From NCBI RefSeq assembly GCF_900114545.1, contig NZ_FOTI01000023.1, positions 1 to 48,087 of the forward strand: DNA of 48,087 bases, read 5' to 3'. Both the position numbers and the translations under genes were made by a program. This document shows positions 16,389 through 25,353 of the stretch, piece by piece (position 1 is the stretch's first letter; each line of letters begins with the position of its first letter). The notes below the pieces were generated by a model that was not told the origin of the DNA, did not search any database, and saw nothing but the letters and a program-made list of their open reading frames with translations. The DNA is from Halanaerobium salsuginis (GTDB taxonomy: Bacteria; Bacillota; Halanaerobiia; Halanaerobiales; Halanaerobiaceae).

Positions 16389-18035
16389 ATGTTTGATAAT
16401 TTAAGAATAGATCCTGATTTGAGTGATGAGTATCGGTCAAAAGGATATTGGAGCGATAAGACTTTATTAGACTATTGGTTAACTAGTGTTGAATTATATG
16501 CAGACAAAGACTTTGTTATAGATTCATATGGTGGTAAGTTCACCTATAAAGAAGCAGATAATTTATCATCTCGGTTAGCATCATTTTTGCAAGAAAGGGG
16601 AGTTGCTAAAAATGATATTGTAACTTTTCAGGTTCCAGGTTGGAAAGAATTTGTACTAATCCTGGTTGCCTGTTTAAAAGTTGGGGCCGCAGCTAATCCA
16701 ATTTGTTTAAGCTGTGAGAAAGAAGAAGTTATAGCTCAATTAAATATGACAGAATCTAAAGTATTTTTTACTCCAACAGAGTATTATAAATATAATTATT
16801 CTGCTACTATGCTGGAAATAAAAAAGAAATTACAATTTGTTGAAAAAATTGTAATGCTCGATAATTTAGCCAAAAATAATACAGTATTTATAACTTTATC
16901 ACAAATACTAACAGAGTATAGCCCACTTAAAGATTTTGTTAAAGCTGAGTCTGATTCGGTAGCAGCTATTTTGTTTACATCTGGAACAACTGGAGAATCA
17001 AAAGGGGTAATGCTAACTCACAATAATATTATTTATAGTGAAAAAGCTTTTAATCAGACATTAGGAATAGATAATAAGGATATCATGTTGATGCCTTCCC
17101 CATTAAATCATGCAATTGGATTTCATCACGGAATTATATCACCGCTGTTGGCAGGTGCAACTACTGTTTTACAGGATAGATTTAATGCTCATGATTCTCT
17201 GGAGCTAATTCAACAGCATAAATGCAGCTATGGAATGGGTGTTACTCCAATGATCCATGATATATTAGAAGAATTAAAAATTGCAGAATATAATATTGAT
17301 TCCTTAGAATTCTTTCTCTGTGGGGGAGCTTCTATTCAAGAAAGTATGATAGCAGAAGCTCTGGAGAATGGATTTAAAGTCTGCGGAGTATATGGTTCTA
17401 CGGAGAGTGTGCCCCATACTTGCATAAAACCAACCGATACAATAGATAAAATAGTTAATACTGAGGGTTCTCCTATAGCTGGGGTTGAAGTAAAAATTGT
17501 TGATAAAAATCTTAAGGAAGTAGCTGTTGGAAATATTGGACAAGAATTATCAAGAGGTCCTAATGTTTTTGTTGGTTATCTTAAATCTCCTCAATTAACA
17601 GCTAAGGCTTTTTTAGATAATGGTTGGTATCAAAGTGGTGATTTATGTAGTTTAGATAATGACGGCTATCTTAGTTTTGTGGGGAGACTAAAAGATATTA
17701 TTGTCAGGGGAGGAGAAAATCTGCCTTCACACAAAATCGAAGCAAATATTTTGAAAAATCCTAAAATTAAAGATGCTGTTGTAATTGGAATGCCAGATAA
17801 AAGAATGGGTGAAAGAATTTGTGGCTATATAGTTTTAGAAGATAAGAATAACAGGCTGAATTTAGCAGAGTTAATAGATTTCCTGCAAAAGATTAATGTT
17901 AGTAAAAAACTATGGCCGGAAAGGCTAGTGATTATTGATGCTTTGCCGAGAAATGAATCTGGAAAAATTGAAAAATTTATTTTAAAGGCTGATATAAAAG
18001 AAAAGCTGAAACAAGAAAATAATGTCGACAATTAA
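16389..18035 (+). CDS. Acyl-CoA ligase (AMP-forming), CaiC/YdiD-like
   Basis: The 548-residue protein is an ANL-superfamily adenylate-forming ligase. Motifs in order: ILFTSGTTGESKGVMLTHNN (P-loop, about residues 195-214), VYGSTESVPHT, YQSGDLCSLDNDGYLSFVGR, KDIIVRGGENLPSHKIE and PRNESGKIEKF, whose lysine is the C-terminal catalytic residue. It would activate a free carboxylic acid with ATP and CoA and so prime the CoA-transferase cycle, as CaiC does for carnitine. The start is ATG 16389, with GAGGG six bases upstream; an ATG at 16383 touches that site and is unlikely. The substrate is unknown; context favours shikimate- or quinate-derived acids. Confidence 0.9.
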   Translation: MFDNLRIDPDLSDEYRSKGYWSDKTLLDYWLTSVELYADKDFVIDSYGGKFTYKEADNLSSRLASFLQERGVAKNDIVTFQVPGWKEFVLILVACLKVGAAANPICLSCEKEEVIAQLNMTESKVFFTPTEYYKYNYSATMLEIKKKLQFVEKIVMLDNLAKNNTVFITLSQILTEYSPLKDFVKAESDSVAAILFTSGTTGESKGVMLTHNNIIYSEKAFNQTLGIDNKDIMLMPSPLNHAIGFHHGIISPLLAGATTVLQDRFNAHDSLELIQQHKCSYGMGVTPMIHDILEELKIAEYNIDSLEFFLCGGASIQESMIAEALENGFKVCGVYGSTESVPHTCIKPTDTIDKIVNTEGSPIAGVEVKIVDKNLKEVAVGNIGQELSRGPNVFVGYLKSPQLTAKAFLDNGWYQSGDLCSLDNDGYLSFVGRLKDIIVRGGENLPSHKIEANILKNPKIKDAVVIGMPDKRMGERICGYIVLEDKNNRLNLAELIDFLQKINVSKKLWPERLVIIDALPRNESGKIEKFILKADIKEKLKQENNVDN

Positions 18036-18075
18036 ATTTTTTTGGAGATTATTGATTAAAAAAAATTTTTAAACA

Positions 18076-18084
18076 TGATATAAT
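18076..18084 (+). promoter_or_regulatory. Extended -10 promoter for the first LysR gene
   Basis: TGATATAAT is a perfect extended -10 element, 48 bases upstream of the ATG at 18132. An A-tract followed by a T-tract lies just upstream, and no strong -35 box is correctly spaced. It gives the regulator and the downstream desulfoferrodoxin-like gene their own promoter. Confidence 0.5.
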
Positions 18085-18131
18085 ACGAGATAATTACAAA
18101 TAATTTTTGCTTTTAAGAAAGGAGGGCTAGT

Positions 18132-19055
18132 ATGAATCTAAATCAGTTAGAATATTTTTCAGTCTTAGCTAAGACACAACATTATACAAAAGCTGCCAAG
18201 ATTCTTCATATCACACAGCCTAGCCTAAGTAATGCTATTTCTAAGCTAGAAGATGAATTAGGAACAAAATTATTTGTAAAGACTGGTAGAAGTGTTAAAC
18301 TGTCGAAGATGGGCGAAGAATTTGTAGATTATATTGATAATTCACTGGAAGAAATAGATTTAGGTATCAAAAGACTGGAAGATTTAAAAAATAATGCTTA
18401 CCAAAAAATAAGAATTTCATTTTTATATACACTAAGTTCAGACTTTATACCTCAAATGATTTCAGATTTTCTAGAGTCAAGAAACGAGAAAAATTTTCGT
18501 TTCCAACTTTCTGAAAGTACAACTATAGCTAGAGAATGTACTACTGAGATGATTGAAGGATTAAAAAATGATAGATTTGAAGCAATATTTGTTAATCGGA
18601 TTGATGAAAAAGATTCTGAGCTGCAATTCACTAAAATTACTGAACAAAATTACGTTGCAATTGTAAATAAAAATTCCTTTTTAGCTGAATATGATACGCT
18701 TGACTTAAGAGATACAAAAGAAGTTCCTTTTATTCAATATTCAAGTAAATTTGGAACTAGAGATGAAATTACTTCTTTATTTAAGCAGGTTGATGTAGAA
18801 CCTAAAGTATATGCTCAAATTGAAGACGAAATGTCTATATTGGCCCTTGTAAAAGCTGGAGTTGGCTATACTATAACTCCAATGAAAAAAATTTATAATA
18901 ATATAGATGAAAAGATTTTGCCTATTTCTAATCCAGCTAATACGAGAGATATTTATATTGGCTATAAAAAAAATTCATGTAAAAGTCCCTTTTTTAAGAA
19001 ATTTATTGATTTTATAGAAAATGAATTTGAGCTTAATTATGAAGTTGGTGAGTAA
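18132..19055 (+). CDS. LysR-family transcriptional regulator
   Basis: The 307-residue protein has the LysR N-terminal winged helix-turn-helix (MNLNQLEYFSVLAKTQHYTK, then ITQPSLSNAISKLEDELGTK, residues 1-60) and a periplasmic-binding-like effector domain (IRISFLYTLSSDFIPQMISD onwards). It starts at ATG 18132 with AAAGGAGGG. Its TAA touches the ATG of the next gene, so the two are translationally coupled. A second LysR protein of similar type lies at 21939, and the pair flank the reductase gene. It probably activates the CoA-ester cluster in response to a hydroaromatic acid; the effector is inferred. Confidence 0.9.
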   Translation: MNLNQLEYFSVLAKTQHYTKAAKILHITQPSLSNAISKLEDELGTKLFVKTGRSVKLSKMGEEFVDYIDNSLEEIDLGIKRLEDLKNNAYQKIRISFLYTLSSDFIPQMISDFLESRNEKNFRFQLSESTTIARECTTEMIEGLKNDRFEAIFVNRIDEKDSELQFTKITEQNYVAIVNKNSFLAEYDTLDLRDTKEVPFIQYSSKFGTRDEITSLFKQVDVEPKVYAQIEDEMSILALVKAGVGYTITPMKKIYNNIDEKILPISNPANTRDIYIGYKKNSCKSPFFKKFIDFIENEFELNYEVGE

Positions 19056-19568
19056 ATGAAAGATAAAATAAGTATAACTAGATTTAATACTGGCAAAAAA
19101 CCAGCAGTTATAAGTCCAGATCCAATATTTTTTAAATGTAAAAAATGTGGTGCTACTATAATCTTTTTGAAAGAAAATAAATCACCAGATATCTGCCAAT
19201 GCTGTGGGACAGCAATGATTAGACTAAATCCTGAAACAGCAGGTCCGGGGAGTGAGACTCATTTACCAGATTATTCTATTATTGGTGGTTATGATAACAA
19301 TGTAATTAAAGTATCGATTGGTAAAAAACTACATCCAATGGAAGAAGAGCATTTTATTGAATGGATTTATTTAAGAACTTTTACTGGTGGCCAAATTAAA
19401 TATGTTAATAATAAAAAGCAGGCAGAGGTAATTTTTGCTTTAGCTAATGAAGATGCTTATGTATATTGTGATGAAGATTTATGTCAGGAATGTACTTTTA
19501 GATGCAAAAGAGGATTTAAAATATATTCTTACTGTAATCAACATGGTTTATGGAAATTTGAACTTTAA
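19056..19568 (+). CDS. Desulfoferrodoxin-like (superoxide reductase family) protein with extra cysteines
   Basis: The 170-residue protein has both desulfoferrodoxin iron sites. An N-terminal rubredoxin-like knot uses Cys28, Cys31, Cys49 and Cys50 (CKKCG and QCCG). The superoxide reductase site has the expected His69, His93, His99, Cys160 and His163 (ETHLPD, HPMEEEHFIEW, CNQHGLW). The lysine next to the first histidine in typical enzymes (EKH) is threonine here, and an inserted loop adds Cys138, Cys143, Cys146 and Cys150. It may remove superoxide made by the flavoproteins nearby, or be a redox sensor or electron carrier for the cluster. The start codon abuts the LysR stop. Confidence 0.82.
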   Translation: MKDKISITRFNTGKKPAVISPDPIFFKCKKCGATIIFLKENKSPDICQCCGTAMIRLNPETAGPGSETHLPDYSIIGGYDNNVIKVSIGKKLHPMEEEHFIEWIYLRTFTGGQIKYVNNKKQAEVIFALANEDAYVYCDEDLCQECTFRCKRGFKIYSYCNQHGLWKFEL

Positions 19569-19658
19569 TAATTAAATACTTGCTAAATTGCAGTGGTTGT
19601 TAATTGGAAAAAGAGTAGTTAACTATTGGAAGTTGTGCAGAAGAAAAATCTGGATAAA

Positions 19659-19697
19659 AAAATAAGTGAGCCCTGCTTTACCTAGCTCACTTATTTT
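19659..19697. terminator. Bidirectional terminator between convergent genes
   Basis: A 13-bp stem pairs 19659-19671 with 19685-19697, with A-rich sequence on the left and T-rich on the right, so it can stop transcription from both sides. It separates the desulfoferrodoxin-like gene (plus) from the reductase gene (minus). The remainder of the gap holds no gene. Confidence 0.8.
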
Positions 19698-19752
19698 ATA
19701 TTTATAATTTTGTTTAAACAATTATTATTTTTAAACTCTACTATAAAATATT

Positions 19753-21750
19753 TTAGAGATAGTTTCTTTTAGCTAAAATTTTAAGTATATTTCTTCCTTC
19801 ATGGACTCCATCTATAATCTTTCTTGCTCTTACACTATCGCCAATATTCATTATTTCTATATCTGTAGATTCAAATTTTTTATGAAGTTCTTCCAGAACT
19901 GGATTATTAGATTTCATACCTAAGCAAACAAAGCCATAATCAAAAGTTAATTCTTTTTTACCTTCATCATTTTCTACGATAAAAGAGTTTTCTTTTACTT
20001 CTAAAAGTTTAGTATTTAGTAATTTTTTGACTTTATGCTCTTTAATAATATCAGAAATATTAGCTTCAGTTACCGGATCCAGGTCTTTGCCAATAGTACT
20101 CTGCATTTCTACAATACTGACTTTAGCATTTCTAGGAGCAAGAAATTCGACTACATCGAGACCAACTGCTCCACCTCCGATTACAACGACTTCTTTATTA
20201 CTTAAGTCCTGAGGATACTTATCGATCTGATTAATCATTCCACTAATAGAAGATATTTTACTGTCTTCTTTATCAACAAGTTCATTAAGTCCTGTTATTG
20301 GTGGAAGAAGTGGTTGTGAACCAGTTGCATTTACAATAATGTCTGGATTTAGTTTTTCTATAAAATCAGTATCTGCTTCTGTTTCTGTAATAGCAAAAAG
20401 ATTATTTAATTGTTTAGCTCTGTTAACAAGATATTTAGGAAAATCAGATAATCTTTTTTTATCAGGAATCTGAGATATTTGATTAACTAGTCCGCCAAGT
20501 TTTTGCTCTTTTTCTATAATAAAGGTTGTACAGCCAACTTCAGCTGCAGTGCATGCTGCTTCTAGACCGGCAGTACCTCCTCCGATAACAACTACATTGC
20601 AGTCTTTTTTTATGCTTTGTCCTTGATAATCATTTTCGCCACTAATATCAGGGTTAACTGTACAGCGGATAGGACGATTAAATTTAATTCTGTGACCAGC
20701 ACAGCCGATATTGCAGGAAATGCATTTGCGGATATTTTCTTCAGCCCCAAATTCAACTTTATTGACCCATTCTGGATCTGCAATTAAACCACGTCCCATT
20801 CCAATAAAGTCTGAGTCACCATTGGCTAAAATTTCTTCTGCTACACGAGGACTTCTAATATTACCAGTTGTAATTACAGGTTTACTAAATTTTTCTCGAA
20901 CAGCTTTAGCCATATAAGAACGCCAGCCATCTTCTAAATAGTTAGCATCAATTTGATAGTAAATTGAGTCATTTAGACCGGCAGAAACATCAATTATATC
21001 TGCTTCTTCCTGAAAATATTCTAATAAGACTAAAGTATCTTCTAAACTATTTCCGCCTTCTAATAATTCGTCAGCACTAATTCTAACCATGATTGGGAAG
21101 TCTGGGCCAACAGTTTTTCTTACTTCAGACATAACTAATTTTGCAAAACGAGCTCTATTTTCTGGAGAACCGCCAAACTCATCAGTTCTATCATTTGTTA
21201 GAGGAGATAAGAATTGACTAATTAAATATGAATGACCCCCATGGACTTCTATAGAATCAAAACCGGCAGTTTTTGCTCTTTGAGCTGCTTGACCATATTT
21301 TTTAGCAATTTCCTGTAATTCTTCTTTAGTCAATGGTCTCGGTATTTCGCCACCCTTTTTAGATGGTATGTTTGAAGCTGATGCTGGTTGCATTCCTGTT
21401 CTTGCAGAAACAGCTGAGGCTCCTGCATGATTGATTTGAATAGAGATTTTGGTACCGTACTCATGAACTGTTTCACAAAGTTTGAATAAACTAGGCAGAT
21501 AATTATCCTGATCTATTCTAAGTTGGGTAGTTCCATTAGAGCCAAGTGGAAAATCAATACAAGCATTTTCTACAATTATAAGGCCAGCACCACCCTTTGC
21601 GCGTTGTTTATAATAATTGATATGTGAGGGACCGATTTCACCATTTTGCTTAGCAAAATTAGTTCCCATTGGTGTCATAGCAACGCGATTTTTAAAAGTT
21701 ATATTTTTAACTGTTAATGGTTTAAAAAGGTTTGAATAGCTTTTATTCAC
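19753..21750 (-). CDS. NADH:flavin oxidoreductase, 2-enoate/2,4-dienoyl-CoA reductase type
   Basis: The 665-residue enzyme has an old-yellow-enzyme TIM barrel (LFKPLTVKNITFKNRVAMTP; active-site region EVHGGHSYLISQFLSP), then a 4Fe-4S motif CISCNIGC with a fourth cysteine 13 residues on (about 343-363), and NAD(P)- and FAD-binding domains (VVVIGGGTAGLEAA near 384; EVVVIGGGAVGLDV near 528). This FMN/Fe-S/FAD layout reduces activated C=C bonds (2-enoate, dienoyl-CoA, bile-acid BaiCD). 3-Dehydroshikimate is such an enone. The start is GTG 21750, eight bases after GGAG; GTG 21759 overlaps that site. It is divergent from the second LysR gene. Confidence 0.9.
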   Translation of the reverse strand: MNKSYSNLFKPLTVKNITFKNRVAMTPMGTNFAKQNGEIGPSHINYYKQRAKGGAGLIIVENACIDFPLGSNGTTQLRIDQDNYLPSLFKLCETVHEYGTKISIQINHAGASAVSARTGMQPASASNIPSKKGGEIPRPLTKEELQEIAKKYGQAAQRAKTAGFDSIEVHGGHSYLISQFLSPLTNDRTDEFGGSPENRARFAKLVMSEVRKTVGPDFPIMVRISADELLEGGNSLEDTLVLLEYFQEEADIIDVSAGLNDSIYYQIDANYLEDGWRSYMAKAVREKFSKPVITTGNIRSPRVAEEILANGDSDFIGMGRGLIADPEWVNKVEFGAEENIRKCISCNIGCAGHRIKFNRPIRCTVNPDISGENDYQGQSIKKDCNVVVIGGGTAGLEAACTAAEVGCTTFIIEKEQKLGGLVNQISQIPDKKRLSDFPKYLVNRAKQLNNLFAITETEADTDFIEKLNPDIIVNATGSQPLLPPITGLNELVDKEDSKISSISGMINQIDKYPQDLSNKEVVVIGGGAVGLDVVEFLAPRNAKVSIVEMQSTIGKDLDPVTEANISDIIKEHKVKKLLNTKLLEVKENSFIVENDEGKKELTFDYGFVCLGMKSNNPVLEELHKKFESTDIEIMNIGDSVRARKIIDGVHEGRNILKILAKRNYL

Positions 21751-21873
21751 AATTATCACTCCATAATAAATTTTGAACTAGAAATTGTTTGTGTTGTTAA
21801 CTAGATTATAGATTATTAATTTCACTAAAACAAATTAATAATTTTAAGGCAATCAATAGATTTTATCTATATA

Positions 21874-21891
21874 TTGTGTTATACTACACAA
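21874..21891 (+). promoter_or_regulatory. Extended -10 promoter inside an inverted repeat, upstream of the second LysR gene
   Basis: TGTTATACT (21877-21885) is an extended -10 element. The arms TTGTGT (21874-21879) and ACACAA (21886-21891) flank TATACT, so a protein bound to the repeat would cover the promoter. This fits autorepression by the LysR protein and possible control of the divergent reductase gene. Confidence 0.45.
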
Positions 21892-21938
21892 AGTAATTTG
21901 GATAGTTTTTATTAAATATTTAAAAGGGGTCTGTAAAT

Positions 21939-22835
21939 ATGAACTTACATCATCTGCGTTATTTTAGAAAATTAGCTTATCTTGAACATTACACCAAAGC
22001 TGCTGATGAATTAAAAATTACTCAACCTAGTTTAAGCTATGCTATAAATTCATTAGAAGAAGAACTTAGTACCTGTTTATTCGAAAAAGAGGGCAGAAAT
22101 ATCAGATTAACTAAATATGGCAAGCTGTTTTTAAAGTATGTAGAGGATTCTCTAGATAACTTAGATACTGGTATAAAAAAAACGAAAGCTATGACAAGTG
22201 GTAAAAGTGGTTTTATTGATTTAGCATATATCTATAGTTTAGGATCTTACTTTATTCCCGAAATTGTTAGTGATTTTTTAACTTGTAATGCAGATAAAGA
22301 TATAAAATTTTCTTTTTCTGCTCAAAATACTACTGACATAGTTAAAGGACTCAAAGAAGAAAAATATGATGTAGCTTTTTGTTCCAAGAAAAAGAGTGAA
22401 GCTGATCTAGAGTTCACTCCTATTATGGACCAGAAGTTAGTTTTAATTGTTCCTCATGATCATCAGCTGGCAAACAAAGATAAGATTGATTTAAAAGAAG
22501 TCGCTTCATTTCCTTTTATAACCTACTCTAAAGAAAGTGGATTGCGTTCTGTTATTGATAATTTATTTACTAAAGTTAAAATAAAACCTAATATAGTTTA
22601 TGAATTAATTGAAGATGGTGCTTTAGCAGGATTAGTTGCTAAAAATTTTGGAATCGCTATTGTGCCAGAACTGCTTATTTTAGAAAATATGAATATCAAA
22701 AAAATTGAAATTGTGAATCCCAAATATAAACGTGAAATTTATTTAGCAAGAGTAAAGAATAAGTATTTACCACCAGTTGTACATGAGTTTATAAAACATG
22801 TAACAAACTCTACTTTCAATAAAAAATATCTATAA
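21939..22835 (+). CDS. LysR-family transcriptional regulator (second copy)
   Basis: This is a 298-residue LysR protein with the HTH MNLHHLRYFRKLAYLEHYTK then ITQPSLSYAINSLEEELSTC, and a C-terminal effector domain. It resembles the LysR at 18132 in the HTH (HYTKAA and ITQPSLS shared) but differs along the rest, so the two are distant paralogs. It is divergent from the Fe-S reductase gene and precedes the YdiB-type dehydrogenase gene by about 150 bases with no clear terminator. It likely controls one or both of these. The ribosome site is AAAGGGG. Confidence 0.9.
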   Translation: MNLHHLRYFRKLAYLEHYTKAADELKITQPSLSYAINSLEEELSTCLFEKEGRNIRLTKYGKLFLKYVEDSLDNLDTGIKKTKAMTSGKSGFIDLAYIYSLGSYFIPEIVSDFLTCNADKDIKFSFSAQNTTDIVKGLKEEKYDVAFCSKKKSEADLEFTPIMDQKLVLIVPHDHQLANKDKIDLKEVASFPFITYSKESGLRSVIDNLFTKVKIKPNIVYELIEDGALAGLVAKNFGIAIVPELLILENMNIKKIEIVNPKYKREIYLARVKNKYLPPVVHEFIKHVTNSTFNKKYL

Positions 22836-22982
22836 TTAGACAAGAAAAAATCGATTGGATTAATAGAAACTGATAGTTTATAATTACTGATAGAAAGTTG
22901 AGCTAGAGTGTTTGTGATCTTCAATGTGAAAAAATTTTCAAAGTTAAACTTTTCAAACAAAATTAACTAGGGGATGATAATT

Positions 22983-23855
22983 ATGGAAAAAAGAATTACT
23001 GGACATACTGAATTAATAGGACTGATTGCTTATCCAATCAGACATTCAAGCTCACCTGCAATGCACAATGCAGCTTTTGCAAAATTAGGACTTGATTATG
23101 CTTATCTTGCTTTTGAAGTTGGTAAAGAAGATTTAGAAGATACAATAAAGGGTTTTAGAGCTATGAAAGTTAGAGGATCTAATGTATCAATGCCAAATAA
23201 GACAGTTGTACATAAATATTTAGATAAATTATCTCCAGCAGCAAAAATGTGTGGTGCAGTAAACACTATTGTTAATGATGATGGTGTGTTAACTGGCCAT
23301 ATTACTGATGGGGTTGGCTATATGATGTCTTTAAAGGATAATGATATTGATCCAATTGGTAAAAAAATGACTATTGTAGGTGCTGGTGGTGCAGCTACAG
23401 CAATTCAAATTCAGGCAGCTCTAGATGGTGTAAAAGAAATATCAATTTTTAATCGTAAAGATGATTTCTGGGCTACTGGAGAAGAAACAGTTAAGAAAAT
23501 AAACGAAAAAACAGACTGCAAAGCAGCACTTTATGATATAGCTGATTTAGATAAATTAAAAGTTGAAATTGAAGATAGTTATTTATTTACTAATGCTACA
23601 GGAATGGGAATGAAACCTTTAGAAGGTAAAACATATATACCCGATAAATCATTTTTTAGACCAGATTTAATTGTTACAGATGTAGTTTACTCACCACGTG
23701 AAACCAAAATGTTAAAGATGGCAAAAGAAGTCGGCTGTAAAACCATGAATGGCCTGGGAATGATGCTCTTCCAGGGAGCTGCAGCTTTTAGATTATGGAC
23801 TGATCAGTCCATGCCAATTGATTATATGAAAGAAATTTTAGACATTAAATATTAA
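22983..23855 (+). CDS. ydiB: Quinate/shikimate dehydrogenase, YdiB type
   Basis: The 290-residue enzyme interconverts shikimate with 3-dehydroshikimate and quinate with 3-dehydroquinate. VSMPNK (Lys73) and HITDG (Asp109) hold the catalytic pair. The VSMPNK form, and NRKDDF after the GAGGAA nucleotide-binding loop (Asp161 in place of the NADP-selective Thr/Arg of AroE), are YdiB features and suggest NAD use. The long match to E. coli YdiB (LIAYPIRHS, VNTIVNDDG, GMKPLE) was recognised by memory, not by alignment software. The start is ATG 22983 behind AGGGGA; an ATG at 22974 overlaps this site. It precedes an MFS carrier and a dehydroquinase, which supports a catabolic role. Confidence 0.92.
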   Translation: MEKRITGHTELIGLIAYPIRHSSSPAMHNAAFAKLGLDYAYLAFEVGKEDLEDTIKGFRAMKVRGSNVSMPNKTVVHKYLDKLSPAAKMCGAVNTIVNDDGVLTGHITDGVGYMMSLKDNDIDPIGKKMTIVGAGGAATAIQIQAALDGVKEISIFNRKDDFWATGEETVKKINEKTDCKAALYDIADLDKLKVEIEDSYLFTNATGMGMKPLEGKTYIPDKSFFRPDLIVTDVVYSPRETKMLKMAKEVGCKTMNGLGMMLFQGAAAFRLWTDQSMPIDYMKEILDIKY

Positions 23856-23881
23856 TTTGAATAGGAGAGAGGTGTACAATA

Positions 23882-25135
23882 ATGGCAGCATCACAAGCAA
23901 CGGGAATAAGAAATAATAAATATCTTGGAACAGCTATTGGTTTGTATATGAATTACTTTGTTTTAGGGGTACAAATGATTGTTCTGGCACAAAATATGCC
24001 AGAATTTGCTACTATGTGGGGAACGACTGAGGCAGGAGTAATGGGCGTAATTGCTATGACTGGAATTGGAAAAGTTATTGGTCAGCTATTTTCAGGTGCG
24101 TTATCAGATAAATTTGGTAGAAAACCTGTTGCCTTAGCTGGAATGGTAGGTTTTATGTTATTCTTTGGTATTTTACCGTTTAATACTAGTTTACTGGTAG
24201 CTAATATCATTGTATTTGTTGCCGGGGCATCTACTTCTTGCTGGGATGGATCAATTTATCCAGCTTTAATAGAAATTTTCCCTGATAATGCTAGTTCAGC
24301 TTCAGCAATGGTAAAAGGATTTATCTCAATATCAGGTATGTTATTTCCATTCTTACTAATATTCTTAGATAGTAATGGTTTCTGGTTCGGTTGGTCTTCT
24401 GTACTATTATTTGTGATTATATTAATTAATTTTATTTATTTGTGGAATGCAAAATTTCCTGATCAAGATGTAAAGAAATCAGAAAATAAGGATGAAAAGC
24501 TTCCAGAAGATGGCTTAGACTGTGTTAAAAAACCTAACTTTAAAATTGAAGGATTGACATTAGTAATGTATTCTTTCCTTTGTATGTCAACATTTTATTT
24601 ATTCCAACAGGTTATTACTAGATATGGTACTCAAGTTGTAGGAATGACAGAAAATGCATCTAAAATATTGATGACATATTTTACTGCTGGTTCACTATTA
24701 GGGGTATTTTTCTCATCATTTATCATGGCTAAAGGTTTCAGAAATATAGCAGTTCTTATAATATATAGTGGTTTATCAGCTGTAGCTACCTTATCTATTT
24801 ATTTAGCTCCAACTCCAGTAACTACATCAATTGGTTCTTTTGTTATAGGATTAACTGCCGCTGGTGGTGTATTACAGATTGGTAACACCTTATTATGCCA
24901 GTTTTTCCCAAAAGGTAAAGGGAAACTTACTAATGCATATTATATAGCTACAAGTTTTGCAGCTTATGTACTGCCAACAATCGCTGGGAAATTAATGGAA
25001 ATTGATTTTACTAAAGTTATGTTATTAGATTTTATTGTAGCAATATTTGGTTTTGTTTTAATGCTATTCTTAGGTGCTAGATATAAAAAGCTTGTTGGTG
25101 TAAATAGTATATTTAGCATGGATAATAATTCATAG
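23882..25135 (+). CDS. MFS transporter, YdiM/YdiN-like (probable quinate/shikimate carrier)
   Basis: The 417-residue protein has about 12 membrane helices and the MFS motif A GALSDKFGRKPVALAG near residue 79. Segments such as IGLYMNYFVLGVQ, DGSIYPALIEIFP and FWFGWS recall E. coli YdiM and YdiN, whose genes neighbour ydiB-aroD. It lies 26 bases behind the ydiB-like gene with GGAGAGAGG as ribosome site, so the two are one transcript. A role in uptake of quinate or shikimate, or in product export, is inferred from this context. Topology was judged by eye. Confidence 0.87.
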   Translation: MAASQATGIRNNKYLGTAIGLYMNYFVLGVQMIVLAQNMPEFATMWGTTEAGVMGVIAMTGIGKVIGQLFSGALSDKFGRKPVALAGMVGFMLFFGILPFNTSLLVANIIVFVAGASTSCWDGSIYPALIEIFPDNASSASAMVKGFISISGMLFPFLLIFLDSNGFWFGWSSVLLFVIILINFIYLWNAKFPDQDVKKSENKDEKLPEDGLDCVKKPNFKIEGLTLVMYSFLCMSTFYLFQQVITRYGTQVVGMTENASKILMTYFTAGSLLGVFFSSFIMAKGFRNIAVLIIYSGLSAVATLSIYLAPTPVTTSIGSFVIGLTAAGGVLQIGNTLLCQFFPKGKGKLTNAYYIATSFAAYVLPTIAGKLMEIDFTKVMLLDFIVAIFGFVLMLFLGARYKKLVGVNSIFSMDNNS

Positions 25136-25176
25136 AACTAGTTATTGGTAAGATAGCTAAACAAGTTAGATATAAT

Positions 25177-25224
25177 GGGCTTTAGTTAGTATAATAAGTA
25201 TTGATATACGATTAGCTAAAGTCC
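25177..25224 (+). other. Stem-loop between the MFS and dehydroquinase genes
   Basis: Thirteen bases at 25177-25189 pair with 25212-25224, with three or four G-U pairs. No T-run follows, so it is a weak terminator at best. The other bases between 25136 and 25353 are AT-rich and hold no gene. Confidence 0.35.
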
Positions 25225-25353
25225 TAAACAAATGTTTCGAACTAGGATTATATTAAATATTAATCTTAATTATAATAAAAATTTTTATAAATTATAAGTC
25301 CTATTTTATAGGAAGATTTACTGATAAGTAGAGAAAGAAAGGATGAAAAGATA

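Noticed and set aside
19753-21750. Plus-strand open frames inside the reductase gene (for example 20027-20212 and 20711-20917)
   Set aside because: They are short, lack ribosome sites and known motifs, and lie antisense to a strongly supported gene.
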